A stretch of 64,000 nucleotides of DNA. Source: Hydractinia symbiolongicarpus. Taxonomy: Eukaryota; Cnidaria; Hydrozoa; Anthoathecata; Hydractiniidae. The translations under genes were made by a program, and so were the position numbers. The stretch spans positions 18,804,001 through 18,868,000 of the forward strand of contig NC_079880.1 of NCBI RefSeq assembly GCF_029227915.1, written 5' to 3'. Below the pieces are notes generated by a model. The model made no database searches, was not told the DNA's origin, and worked only from the letters and a program-made list of their open reading frames with translations. How positions within the stretch are numbered: the first letter of the stretch is position 1; each line of letters opens with the position of its first letter. This document shows positions 50,162 through 62,185 of this stretch, in pieces.

Positions 50162-52805
50162 GAAGTCTCATAAGCAATGCTAATGGATTCAAGTAGATCA
50201 TTTAGTAACGAAGTGTTCTCATCTGTCTAATTTTTTCCAAGCTTTGTTTTGCGATCCTTCTTCCTTTTCTTTGTTTTTTCTGCTTTACTTTTTCAATTTT
50301 TAATCAATTTCCATATGAATTGCCTCTCTTTCATGACATGGATTTGTTACTTGTGTTTTTATTTTTTCAAATAAAAAAATTGAAAACATTCAAAAGACGC
50401 TACATCTCTGATGTTCTTGCACTTAATGCAGAGGCAAAATAAAAATTGTCAAAAGCATTGCAGTGCTTTATCTCCAAATTTAAGAGCAAACCAACCATTT
50501 ATTTGTAAATCATCTTCAGCTAAAGTATAAAGTTAAATTATTAAACAATCTGAGTTAAAAAATATACATACATACAACATCATTTCCGTATGCCATCAAC
50601 ATAATTTGAAGAAATTAGTTCTTCAAAATTAATTTGAAAAATTAATCTTTCGTCGTTAAAAACGACTTCTGGCAACTTGCTCCTTCAACGTTGAACGAGT
50701 TTGGCACTGGCGGGTAGAAAATATATTTTTATTTCATGTGGACGTTCATTTTCATGTCGGCGAGGAAGCGAGTATTTGATGTATATTGCAAACATTTTTG
50801 ACTTCATAAATTACAATAGTCCGTGATAACATACAAATAAGTTAGTAGGAGTTCAAAACACTTTCCAATATAATTAATAACAAGAAAATGAAAAAAGACA
50901 TGAAAATAGAATAAAAATAAAACGTTAAAAGGGAGCACATCAAGATATTACATGTTTTAAAATTGGAATTTTTAGTTTAAATCAGTTTCTCTCATTTTTA
51001 ATAATGGAAATTATTAGATTAGAAAGCAAAAAAAAAAACATGTTTTAAAATAAATTTAATGATAATAAATAATTTAATGTTGTTGTTAACTGCAATCAAA
51101 ATATTTATTGTACATTGAGTTACTTTTCTATCCTAATGTAAACTTGGACAACCTCTTGTATAAAAACACGAATTCTCGAAACATTATTCACACATAAAAG
51201 CAGAACTTTTTACTTTAATAGAATTACTTTTTTATTTAAGTTATTGTCGAAATATCGCTTTACATAGAGTGCAAATTGCTGAAAGAATTTATTTTTTTCC
51301 CGCCCTTACCATTTGCTAATTAAATTGACACATACTTCTCAAAAAAAATGGTTGTTTAAAAATATTGTTTTGTTATGTGGGTTATTGTTGGGTAGTTGTA
51401 TTCTTCGCTTTTACTGCTACCACTAATAATATGCTTGAATTTTCATGTGCAGAATACCATGCAACAATTATTGCATGGTCAACAAGATATTTTTCAATTT
51501 TAGTCGTAGAAGCACATTTTGAGTTAAATAGTTTTTGGGAATGAGAAGTATTTAAGTTAGTTCAACCATATACTAACTAGAATATCTGTGATTCAACCAA
51601 TTCAATTGTTTGTTTAGATCAATCATTTCTTCTAAAACCAATTCTTAGGAAGCCAAAACACTTTTGATGATCCTGTCATGCTGAAAGTTTTAACACAGAA
51701 AAGTAAAGATAACTAAGCTGCAGCGCATTAAACGGTATGCTGTCAATTATGTTCTTAACATACTTAGAAAACGTTTACAGTTGTTTAATTCTACACAAAT
51801 TTCCCTCTTTACTTTCAAAAATTAAAAAAAAAATTTGTCATAAGACGCTTTTTTTTTCTAGAATAGACAGTATATTGCCTCGCTATAAAAGTATGCTACA
51901 TACCTAATAAGATTTTGTTTTAATTAATTCCAGCACGAAATGTAAATATCATTAGAGACTGAAGCAATTAACAAGGATAAAAAAAAGGAGAATTTCTTTT
52001 ATTGATTGAATAAAACGTGTACATGAAATTACTGTTTGATGAACGGCAAAATGCAACATTCATGTGTTTTCTTTAACGTATATTAGCTACCTCTTTCCAC
52101 ACATTATGATCTGGTTGATAGACTAACAACATGTTATGTGAATTAACTTTAGTTTTTTTTTTGCTAAGTGGACTCCCAGTTTAGTTCTCGTAATTTTGTT
52201 CTAACTTTGTGCACACTCACAAATATAGTGGAATAAAATGCATAGCTAGCGACAGGCGTACTGTAAATAATATTAAAAAACATGATAATTATGACTATTC
52301 ACGTTGTCTTTACAAGAAAGTCATCTCGATAAGTACGTAAAAAAATACGTACAAATCTATGTTTACTACGGACATTAAAAGAATGTAAAGAAAAAACGAC
52401 TTCTTCTTTGGGTCCATATTTTTAAACTTAGGAAACAGTTACAAATATCACATGCACCAACGACACTTATCAGAGCTCAAAAAACGATTGATATTTGGCC
52501 ACGAACACCACCATATTAGCTCGCCATTTTGAAAATGGATAGTTTGAAAATAACATAATTTTTTCGCTGTCATTTGCATAAATTATCTGAATACATTAGT
52601 TTGTAAACAAACATGACCGAGTAAGTTTTTGCGAATAAATTACTACGATTGCCGCATTTTATCAGAATAAAATGGCTGAACATTGGTAATCGGAGCATAA
52701 AGGTTTACACTGGAAGTCCAGGTTATTTTAGCTATAAGTACCACCACTACTACGTTTGCGTTGCTTCCCGAGAAAGGCAAAGCAAACTTTCCAATGTAAA
52801 AATCT

Positions 52806-53657
52806 CTAGCAGCTACACATTCTTATCAGCGGCTTCCTCCCAGCTTTCGACGAGAAAATGATGTAAATAAATGCATCACAACAGAAGCCGATATACAAGA
52901 AAAAACTATACGCGACCGTGAATTCGTTAGACTGTGGAAGAACTTTATAAGTGACATAAAACACGACAGCATCTGGAATCACTACAAAAATTATAAATGT
53001 AGCAATTAAAAGCGTTGGAATCAATAACTTCTTAGCCATGTAGACCGTTCTATACTTTCTACTTTCAGTTGTATTTATGTTTGATTTGTTGGAACACGAA
53101 ACAATTCGATTTCTTTTCTTTGACATTTTTATGACAATGTAACCATACACAAAGAAAGATATCAATACAAACGTTAAGTCTGTTACTGGAAAGAAATAAA
53201 CAATGTAGAAATTAAAAATATTGAGATATGTTTTTCCATTTACCAGAACGATTGCCAATGAAAAAACTGCACCAAGAAAAGCTAGCATCCATTCACATGC
53301 CATTAATAACTTCATCTTTCTTGCAGACCAATAAATTGGATATTTTATGTTCATGTATACTTCTACAAATCTGTCAAGTGTCAATGTCGCCATAATGACA
53401 AAATAAAGAGCGTTGATGACAAAAAATACGACCAATACACAACATCTTTCAGTGGACTGTAGACCATGTACATCTTTTATTATAAAACCAAGAATTGAAA
53501 CAGAAGAAAGGAGAATTTCTGAAACACTCAAGTTTTGCAACAAAATTTTTTGGGTTGCGCTGATGTAACTATCTTTAGCCAAAAGATGTAATCCCAAACA
53601 ATGCAGAATAATCGAAAAAAAACGAATGAAGTAACTGGATATCGTTAAAACGTCCAT
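52806..53657 (-). CDS. Class A-like GPCR, local family copy 3
   Basis: Single-exon receptor of 283 residues, ATG at 53657 (MDVLTISSYFIRFF). It shares the family hallmarks: TLDRFVEVYMNIKYPIYWSA after TM3, VIPDAV at the TM6 end and FCCDAFIYIIFSS in TM7. C-terminus is short (RKPLIRMCSC), slightly different from its sister at 57262. The central part, roughly residues 35-185, is almost identical at DNA level to the sister gene, while the first 30 residues and the region after TM5 differ strongly. Intact frame. Confidence 0.85.
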   Translation of the reverse strand: MDVLTISSYFIRFFSIILHCLGLHLLAKDSYISATQKILLQNLSVSEILLSSVSILGFIIKDVHGLQSTERCCVLVVFFVINALYFVIMATLTLDRFVEVYMNIKYPIYWSARKMKLLMACEWMLAFLGAVFSLAIVLVNGKTYLNIFNFYIVYFFPVTDLTFVLISFFVYGYIVIKMSKKRNRIVSCSNKSNINTTESRKYRTVYMAKKLLIPTLLIATFIIFVVIPDAVVFYVTYKVLPQSNEFTVAYSFFLYIGFCCDAFIYIIFSSKAGRKPLIRMCSC

Positions 53658-54365
53658 GCTTTTGGAAATCTTTACACGAGCATATGCTGTTGCCTCACTT
53701 TAACACTAACAATAATTTCCAATTAAAAAATATTTTTCATATAGATGTTTTCTTTTTTCTTTTTAATTACAGTGAAATATTATCATTTTAACAACTAGTA
53801 CATGGGTTGCATTGTTGAGATACAAATCGAATTTATTTGATTTATTTGTATTCACCAAAGAGGATGAAGGAAAGGCACATCTGTTAAAATTCTTTTAAAA
53901 CTAGCTTCCAAATGATTTTTTGTTTCTTTGGTTTTCATAAAAACAAAATTTTGTTTGGTGTTTTGTCAATAGATATTTAAATTTACATTCTCCTTACGAA
54001 CGAAACATATGGCGGAAATTTTCTAAGCAAAACGAAGAGGCGATAAACAAATTTCGAAAACAAATAATTAAAAATGTTTTAGTTTGTTATGAAAAAACAT
54101 GATTGTAATGTTGGTGCTTAGAGACTCGTGAAAGATTTATCCTACAACTTTCAAAAAAAAATAATCTAGAGCCTAATAGCCAGATACGTGACATAGTGGA
54201 AAATTTATAAACGTGAGAGAAAAATAAGTCAGCAATTTTCTGATGAATATTATATTTCCCTAAATAAGTGTTTCATTTTAGAATACAATTTACAATTCTT
54301 GGTTCAAATTATGCAATAAGAGACTGCACATACAAATGTACGGCTAAGCAGATGGTCTCAAGGTG
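53658..54365. other. Upstream region of GPCR copy 3
   Basis: No gene; presumed promoter and 5' UTR of the minus-strand receptor. Confidence 0.35.
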
Positions 54366-54622
54366 TAGTAGTAGCGCATTTCGAAGATGGTGTAGTAGTA
54401 GCGCATTGCAAAGATGGTATACAAGTAGCGCATTGCGAAGATGGTGTACTAGTAGTGCATTGCGAGGATGGTGTACTAGTAGCGCATTGCGAAGATGGTG
54501 TAGTAGTAGCGCATTGCAAAGATGGTATGCTAGTAGCGCATTGCGAAGATGGTGTACTAGTAGCGCATTGCGAAGATGGTGTAGTAGTTGCGCATTGCGA
54601 AGATGGTGTAGTAGTAGTGCTG
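54366..54622 (+). repeat. 27-bp minisatellite
   Basis: About 9-10 copies of AGTAGCGCATTGCGAAGATG followed by GTGTACT, with GTAGT/GTACT/ACAAGT variants. The unit is nine codons, so open frames (123 and 69 codons) run through it; I do not regard them as genes. Confidence 0.88.
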
Positions 54623-55309
54623 CATTTTTTATGTATTAAACATTATCACGTATTTGTTGGCTGAAGTCATTACTCTATATTGCACTTAGTAAGTCATAGT
54701 GATTACTCATAAAATACAGTCAATGTTATAAACTTCCATTTTGCATTAACTTAGGATAATTGCTAACTACACTTATTTACCAGGTTTACAATTAATTCTT
54801 AGCTGCAGATTTTCCCCAATAACCACGTACACTATTATCCATCTTTCCATGCAACTCAATGTGATCTTTAAGTTTTTAATGATAATTACCGTACGGCCAG
54901 GGACCGTTATTTGAATATACTACTAGCGCTAAAGGGGAGCTTATTACCACATTTTGGCAATTAAAAAAGAAACGATTTTTTGATTAAAAACAGCTTTCTT
55001 GTTAAAATCATCTACAGCATGGAATTTCAGATAGAAATGTGTACATCTATCTTTTTGTTTAGACAATTCGTTAGTAAGATTTATTTTGTTTTTTAATCAA
55101 ACTTTTATACTTAGAGGCATGTATGTTTTTTTATATCTGTTACATGTGAATCTTCTTATATATAATGGTTTTATATTTTCCTGAAAAGTAAGCTTTTACA
55201 TAACAGAGAAGTGCGATTTTTCAAAAGTTTTCCTCTCGATTTACCGCCCCTCTTAAACAAGCGCTCAAAAATTAAAATATGCACCTGGAAGGGGCTCCTT
55301 ATTCAACAT
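54623..55309. other. Intergenic, no gene seen
   Basis: AT-rich sequence between the minisatellite and the SINE; nothing recognised. Confidence 0.35.
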
Positions 55310-55314
55310 TAACA

Positions 55315-55515
55315 TGCAAACTGGTGGCCTGTGGTAGAGCGTTCGCCTCCAGTGCGGCAGGCCGTGGGTTCAAACCCCGACCGAGTCATGCCAGAGACTA
55401 TAAAAGTGTGAACAATAACAATAACAATAACAATAACAATAACAATAACAATAACAATAACAATAACAATAACAATAACAATAACAATAACAATAACTAA
55501 TAATAATAATAATAA
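55315..55515 (+). mobile_element. tRNA-derived SINE with (AATAAC)n tail
   Basis: Head resembles a tRNA: box A-like TGGCCTGTGGTAGAGCG and box B GGGTTCAAACCCC spaced as in RNA polymerase III promoters. Then a short body (GAGTCATGCCAGAGAC) and about 16 AATAAC units (55409-55497), ending in (TAA)n. Poly-Asn and poly-(Val-Ile) frames here are tail artefacts. Confidence 0.75.
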
Positions 55516-56383
55516 CATGGCTGTCTTCCTTCGAAAATATTGTTGATGTTTCTATAAATTTTATAATATCTTTCAAAATCCTGAAGCACTAACAGAGAAA
55601 TTTTATAACAAGCTACAGAACTATTTCTTTCTACCTGATCTGCATTGTACGAGCTAATAAGTCGTTCTGCAAGTTTAGTAGAATCAAAAGAAGTGTTTTG
55701 CACCGCTATTTTGATGTCAATCGTGGTAAAGTCAAAAGCATTTTTTCTACTAGGCGAAACGCACTGCATGTTAGCAGGAAGTTACATTTAATCGTTTTTT
55801 TCATCAAAAAAGTTTCGGCAAGTGGATGAGCTTCTTATTCTTTTGAGATAAAAGAGCCCAAGCCACAGCCATATTCGTTAGATCTCGAGAAGAACATTTG
55901 CGCTGTGTGGATTTAAAACTTTCGAAAAAAATGCAATTTTTAAAACTTTAGGCCGGTGCTGTTTTCAAATTCACTAAAGAACTAATCTTTCCAGTAAGCT
56001 TGTGGGTACAGCGAAGAGCTTTTAATATTTATCTGACTATTCCAATTCATCATCAAGTTTGATATTTGTAAGCCAACAACAACATTTTACCACTTTACTC
56101 CTTTCCCCTAAATTATCATACACAGGAAAAAAGCAGTTTCAAAGTTTAGAAAGTAATACCAATTTTGTATTCTTGCCAGTAGACAGACAAAATATTTTGT
56201 TAGTATATACAAAGCTAATTTTGTCTGACTACTTTACAAGCCATTATACAAATATTTTACGAATCTCAAATTTAAGCTAGTTTCTCTCCTCACTGCAAAC
56301 TCAAAATGATGTGCTTCGTTGCCAAAAATCCTGACATCAAAAACTTTAGAAAATACAGCAGTGACTCAGCAGGAATTGAATTA

Positions 56384-56475
56384 AACTATTCGGTGGCCTG
56401 TGGAAAAATCCACGGGTGCGCCCGTCTTTCTTTATAACGCATTTATAACGTATTTTTGCGTGACAGACAGGCATG
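56384..56475 (-). mobile_element. Helitron-like 3' end, reversed copy
   Basis: On the minus strand: CTGTCTGTCACGCAAAAATA, then ACCCGTGGATTTTTCCAC hairpin and an end CACCGAATAG, a diverged form of the terminus at 43565. Confidence 0.4.
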
Positions 56476-56810
56476 CATTTTACTGCGAAGACACACTTGA
56501 AATTATAAGGAATGCCACTGTTTTAAATATATGCGCCATGTCAAAAAGTAACTTCACGGATGAATAATGACTGGCAGGGATGAATTGTCTTGTCTCCCCA
56601 AAATTGTCTTGTCTTCCCATAAACTGTTCGTTCCTCACTCGTTATTTATAGTTAAAGTTCGCTGTTGTGAACTCTCAGTAAACCTTCAAAAATCTTTGAG
56701 ATAGCATACGAGTTAAGGTAACAAATTATACATATTAATTATACAGAGTATTACTGGAACCGGGATATTTTTTAAAAAAAGAGGAAAGTTCAAATAACGC
56801 ATACTCACGT

Positions 56811-56850
56811 TTTTCTAAAGCTTGTTATAGCTTTAGAAAAACGTGAAAAC
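56811..56850. repeat. 17-bp perfect hairpin
   Basis: CACGTTTTTCTAAAGCT, loop TGTTAT, AGCTTTAGAAAAACGTG. Flanks ATACT and GTATA suggest the palindrome is part of a small mobile hairpin, but that is open. Confidence 0.75.
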
Positions 56851-57261
56851 GAGTATATTTAGTATATAGCAGAATAGCGTATTTAATATACTTTAACGAA
56901 TAATAACCACTCATATATCGACATCGCTGTAAAACATCTTTTTATTTATGTCCAAAAATTGTAAATGACTGGTATAAAATAAAGTCAACAATAAAAAAAG
57001 GTTGCCTATATATTTTTTAATTCTATTTGCAAATAAAAATTTGCTTGAAAAGCGCGTTTTGTAAATTTATTATATTTCATATTTTTTTATGCACTTATTT
57101 ACAATCCATATTTTATGAATACATGGCAGGATGGATATATCTCCGCCCATCTATCTTGGTGAGTAAGTAGGTGTATTTTAGTGGAAATTCTCTAAATTCA
57201 ATAGCTGACCTTACAGATGAATGGGAAAATCTAAAATATCTGCAGAGCAAAAGAATTACCA

Positions 57262-58131
57262 CTAAAACATTCTTTTCAACATCTTTCTCCCAACGTTTGA
57301 CGAAAAAATGATGTAAATAAATGCATCGCAACAAAATCCGATATACAACAGCAAACTGCAAGCAACACTCAGTCTGTCAGAATACGGAAGAACTCCGTAA
57401 CTGGCACAAAACAAAACAGTGTCTGGAAGTACTACAAAAAATAAAAATGTAGCAATTAAAAGGGTAGGAACTAGCAATTTTTTATGCGTCCTCTTGAATT
57501 TTCTTGCCATATTGACTGTACTGAACTTTCTCGTCTGCGTTGTGTTTTTATTTGATATACTGTTGCTTGGAGCAATACGATTTCTTTTCTTTGACATTTT
57601 TATCACAATGTAACCATAAACAAAGGAAGATATCAATACAAACATTAAGTCTGTTACTGGAAAGAAATAAACAATGTAGAAATTAAAAATATCGAGAAAC
57701 GTTTTTCCATTTACCAGAACGATTGCCAATGAAAAAACTGCACCAAGAAAAGCTAGCATCCATTCACATGCCATCAATAACTTCATCTTTCTTGCAGACC
57801 AATAAATTGGATATTTTATGTTCATGTATACTTCTACAAATCTGTCAAGTGTCAATGTCGCCATAATGACAAAATAAAGAGCGTTGATGACAAAAAATAC
57901 GACCAATACACAACGTCTTTCAGTGGACTGTAAACCATGTACATCTTTTATTATAAAACCAAGAATTGAAACAGAAGAAAGAAGAATTTCTGAAACACTC
58001 AAGTTTTGCAACAAAATTTTTTGGGTCGTGCTGATGTACCTTTTATCTTTAATTAAAATATAAATTCCCGAGCAATGCAGAATTATTGGTAGGAAACGAA
58101 CGATGTAACTAAATACCAGTAATACTTCCAT
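57262..58131 (-). CDS. Class A-like GPCR, local family copy 4
   Basis: Single-exon receptor of 289 residues, ATG at 58131 (MEVLLVFSYIVRF). Family hallmarks: TLDRFVEVYMNIKYPIYWSA, VLPDTV at the TM6 end and FCCDAFIYIIFSSN in TM7; tail ends RKMLKRMF. Intact frame. It is the nearest relative of copy 3 and lies in the same orientation 4.4 kb away, a tandem duplicate. Confidence 0.85.
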   Translation of the reverse strand: MEVLLVFSYIVRFLPIILHCSGIYILIKDKRYISTTQKILLQNLSVSEILLSSVSILGFIIKDVHGLQSTERRCVLVVFFVINALYFVIMATLTLDRFVEVYMNIKYPIYWSARKMKLLMACEWMLAFLGAVFSLAIVLVNGKTFLDIFNFYIVYFFPVTDLMFVLISSFVYGYIVIKMSKKRNRIAPSNSISNKNTTQTRKFSTVNMARKFKRTHKKLLVPTLLIATFLFFVVLPDTVLFCASYGVLPYSDRLSVACSLLLYIGFCCDAFIYIIFSSNVGRKMLKRMF

Positions 58132-61100
58132 GCTTCTATCTTTAAGGAAATATATCTCTATCGCTTCCCTTTTGCACTTTTATGCAAATTCCATCACTTT
58201 AAATTATTAATAAATGCAATTTTCTTTATTGTGACGTTCTTTCTCATATTTTTAACAACAGGAAGATATTTTTATTTTACAAAATAAAATCATTATTTCC
58301 TATAATAAAATGGAAAAAATATTATTACTAGGGAAAAATAAATGTGTCATGAAATGTTTTATAAAACTGATCTTTTTGTATGCAGAATATTTGAAAGATT
58401 CCTTGCGTTAATTGAACTGTTTGTCTTTCGAAAATGGAGTTTCGCAGTGTGGAAACCGAGACAGCTGAAAAAAATTTAAAAAAAAATACTAATAATAACT
58501 AATCATAGAAAGAGTTTGCATAAAAATTCTTATAATAATGTCTTTTTTATGTCGGCCGAATATTTTGGTCTGCATTATATACGCCTTATGGTATGTATCT
58601 CTTGTAACACAAAAGCAATTTAGAAACAAAACAACGCAACAAAATTGTTTTATATCGACTTGCTAAAAAATGAATTGTGAAAAAAAAACTAGTGTTAAGA
58701 AAGCCATGAAAGTCCAGGAAATTGAAATTTTTTACCCAAAATATTTTTTCGCCAAAATCTGTAATAAAAGTAAGGAAAGGTTACCAATCTTTAATATTCA
58801 TTGTCATCCATAAAAAAGAGATACGCCCAATTAATACTGCTGCGGAACTAATGAAAGGGGATGAAAAACAAAATTAGTGTAACCATTGTTGGTTCCGACC
58901 GTAAAAAATCTTGACTTTTAACATCTTAGACTGGCTAAAAAAGTACAATCAATTACAATATTTTTGCCACTAAAAAACACCTCAGACTTGGCAGTGATCA
59001 ACATCATTTAAAGATTCTCTTATGCTCAATGTGAAAGTGTTCTTCAAAGTTACAGAACCATACTGTAGTTTTATTCTGATTTTATATTTTAATACCGGTG
59101 AAAACAATGCACCAACTCCGTGATTCTTCTCGTTCTAATTGTATATGGGAGAAAACGGACCCGAAAATTTTTTTATTTGGATATAATTTTGAATTGTTTG
59201 CGTTTTGCTTACCGCATTTTATTTTTATTTCAACTTTTTGTTTCTCTATCTTCGTTTGCAATTTCTTGTTGGCATTTCCTCCGTCACCATACACATGCAC
59301 ACGAGATCTTTCCTTTGAAATCAAATAGAGTTTCTTAAACGTACGTGAAAATTTCCCACTGTAGGGATTTTATGTAATGGGTAACAGGTCACAAATTATA
59401 CGCAATATTGTGATTGGGATTATTTTTAAAGGTAATTTTAGACAATGAAGGAGCTGTTCTTTCGCTAATTTGAGCTTTGCGGGCACAAAAAAATTGCCGG
59501 AAATTGTCTTCCGATGCGTCTAATTATCACAAATATTGACGAAAAGAAACATAAAACATTTTTTATAAGAATCAACTCTCCGTCTTACCCGTCTTATTTT
59601 AGATAGATAAAAGCACTAAAATTAACAGTGATTAACTACAATAAAGTAAGACAATTGTGAATATATTTCAATATTTATAAACTCTTGCTGTTTCTGCCAA
59701 TATCAGGCTTCATCAGCATGACTAGATGAATCAAATGATCACACCAGCCATGGACAGCAAAATAAAACACAAACAAAACAAAAACAATAAGGATATGAAA
59801 AGATCAGGATAATGAAGATGAAATGTCCATACATGTGATGTGATACATACACACCTCAACCCATGTATTTGCACAGACGCAGAAAACGGATAAAGTGTGA
59901 TAAAAAGAGGTATGTTAGTTATTTATATACTATATTAGGGATTCACTTAATTATACTTAATTATTTGTTTTATTTAGAAGGAATAAGAAAAAGGGAAGGC
60001 TGGAATAATTACATGGAAAAATAGGATTATGAAAAGTTAGCCTTCGTTGCTCATTGCATACCGATCAATAACAGCATCTATGTTAAGATATCGCTATCAC
60101 AATGTTGTGAAAGTGATTAATTTATTTATATATTGAAATTTTAAACAAAAACAGGACACTGATTTCAAATATGCGGGGATACCCCCTCCACTCCTAGCCA
60201 GGTAGCGTGGGCCCTGGTCTGCAAAGTCGGTGCAACGAAAGTGTCAGGAAACATGTTTAGATTATCTGAGTTATTTTAGTTTGATGTACCATAAGTTGCT
60301 ATTGTTTTGACATCAACTTGCCATCGCGGAAAAAGGATGGCCGAACACAAAACTATGTTGTGCTGCTCACAAAAAAAAAAACTTAAAAAGCGAAAAAAGG
60401 GAAAATATTAGATTCCTAAATCCTAAGATTCGCTAAAATAACTACTATAACAACATATAAATGAGTTTTTTTTATAAATATATATCTTTCTAGCAATATT
60501 TTCAAAAGGTATTCATGGCTGCATTGAGAGAAAAAAAGCTTCAGATGTACTTGCTAGAATAAAAATCTCATATAAAAGTTTTGTCTTTGTTTATAAAATT
60601 GTTTTGTGAAGTTCAGAAAAGAAAAGGAAAAGAAAAACATTTTCGTCATGTTGTTCCACCAATTCCACTAATAATAGCAGTTTTGCTATTATGAATTTTT
60701 TTCATGATGATTATTTTTTATAAGGGTATAATCAGTATTTTTTCATGAAAAACCAAGAAAACGGCGAACTAGTAAAAGTTTACCGTGGGGTAAGATGATA
60801 CAATATAGGGCAGGTTAATACAAAGAAGGGCAATTATTACAAAACGGGTTATTCATAGCAAATTTAACCACAAAAAAGTCATCAAATTAAGTTATCTGCA
60901 CCATCTATTTTTTTTTCAACATTCACACGTCACAGTATTACATATTACAAAATACTTTCAGTCTTTCTACCATATTATTACCATGTTCTAGTACAAATCC
61001 ACAAATATTCATTTGTCAAGAAAATGTGCCAGTCGCTACTCGCAGTCACTATCTTCAACTGATAAACAAAAAGTGAGTATTATAATACAGATTAGCTGGG

Positions 61101-61545
61101 CGACTCTTTGTTGAACACCAGGGTGAGCGCTTAATTAAATCGTGCAACACATCCAGGTAGAGTGCTTTAGTACAAATATATATCATGTCATAAATCCATT
61201 TGGAGCAGTGGAAATTAAAACACAGACAACAAATTACCCCGTCATAACAAAAAGAGACTAACCACATTCATTTTATTTACATCTGCATCGAGTGCATGCA
61301 ACGATGCGTCGTTCCAAACGTATTGTGCTTCTCATAAAGTAGTCACAATGAATTTACACATAGGTTACTGTAGGTGACTGTATAGCTGCTTAGCTATCTC
61401 ACTAGTCCTGATCCATAATTTCCTCTCTATTTTTATGAATCAAAGAGGATTTACCAAAAAACACAAAACATCTGGGCATTTTTGGTAGCTTGTCCACAGC
61501 TGCAATTTGTAAACATAACCAACAATCCCTAAAAAAATGTATTAA
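58132..61545. other. Gene-poor stretch
   Basis: AT-rich, no recognised gene. Overlapping frames at 59082-59338 on both strands are mutual shadows. The motif at 59691-59716 is noted separately. Around 60780-60860 GGGTAAGATGATACAATATA-like, GGGCAGGTTAATAC and GGGCAATTATTAC phrases form a loose periodic pattern of unknown origin. Confidence 0.4.
59691..59716 (-). ncRNA. Possible degenerate hammerhead motif
   Basis: Minus strand: CTGATGA, then AGCC ... GGC, then AGAAAC. Both conserved hammerhead boxes are present with a 3-bp stem II (GCC/GGC) and an A-A mismatch at its base. Resembles Penelope-type hammerheads; stems I and III are not established. Confidence 0.3.
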
Positions 61546-62181
61546 CCCTATTCGGTCCGGGGTTTTTTCAAACATACTATGACTGGGGGCGGATTCCCCC
61601 CCCCCCCCCCCCCCCCCCCCTTCTCAATAACTTTTCATAGGGTTGTTCAAATTGAATCAAACTTGGCACACTCATAAAAGGAACAAAATGGCAGCAATAA
61701 TTTTATTGCTTCCATCAGCACCTTTTCTGTGACGTCATCAAAAGTTTGAAATTTCTTTAAAATGCCACTGTCTGTTTAAAATTCAATTACTTTAGTTCTA
61801 GAGCAACTTTTTACATTCTGTTTGAAGTTTTTGACAGCTAAATAAAAGTTATTTAACATATCTTCCGGGGAAATCGGGTTAGTCTCTAAATTATGCAAAA
61901 TATTTCTTCTCGTTGAAACAAAGTTGTGTTGCAAGTGTCAAGTTCTAAGGATAATCCTAACAGGAGTTATTATATTTTCCCTATTATAAGGATTTCGTAA
62001 AGTTTTCAGGGGTAGTTTCGAGTAATGGTCAAAGCCTCTGAAAGATATGGGACCTAAAAATTTAGCATGCGTGTGTCTAATAGATAAATATTGAAACTCA
62101 GTAAGCTTCATAGCCATATAACAAAGCAATAAGGAGTTATTATAAGAAAACCGTCCTACCCCCACCCCGGACGGAATAGGG
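61546..62181. mobile_element. piggyBac-type MITE with TTAA duplication
   Basis: TTAA at 61542-61545 and 62182-62185 flank inverted ends CCCTATTCGGTCCGGGG and CCCCGGACGGAATAGGG (one mismatch). TTAA target plus CCCT start is the piggyBac signature. The 636-bp interior has a 25-base C run (61596-61620) and no transposase, so it is non-autonomous. Confidence 0.85.
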
Positions 62182-62185
62182 TTAA

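Larger units (their letters stand above)
47256..52805. other. Intergenic with decayed Harbinger
   Basis: No intact gene. Apart from the Harbinger remnants (48911-49260, 49955-50161) the stretch is AT-rich and featureless to me. Frames at 47926, 48548 and 52649 are unsupported. Confidence 0.4.
55516..57261. other. Intergenic between SINE and GPCR copy 4
   Basis: No gene recognised. Contains a reversed Helitron-like end at 56384-56475 and a hairpin at 56811-56850. The minus-strand frame at 55497-55769 and the plus frame at 56059-56280 show no domain. Confidence 0.4.

Noticed and set aside
54268-54664. 123- and 69-codon frames with repeated Ser-Ala-Leu-Arg-Arg-Trp or Val-Ala-His-Cys units
   Set aside because: Products of the 27-bp minisatellite; no signal peptide, splice or domain context.
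55279-55576. Poly-Asn and Val-Ile/Tyr-Cys repeat frames
   Set aside because: Translations of the AATAAC SINE tail.
59082-59338. Three overlapping frames on both strands
   Set aside because: Mutual shadows in AT-rich DNA with no recognised motif.
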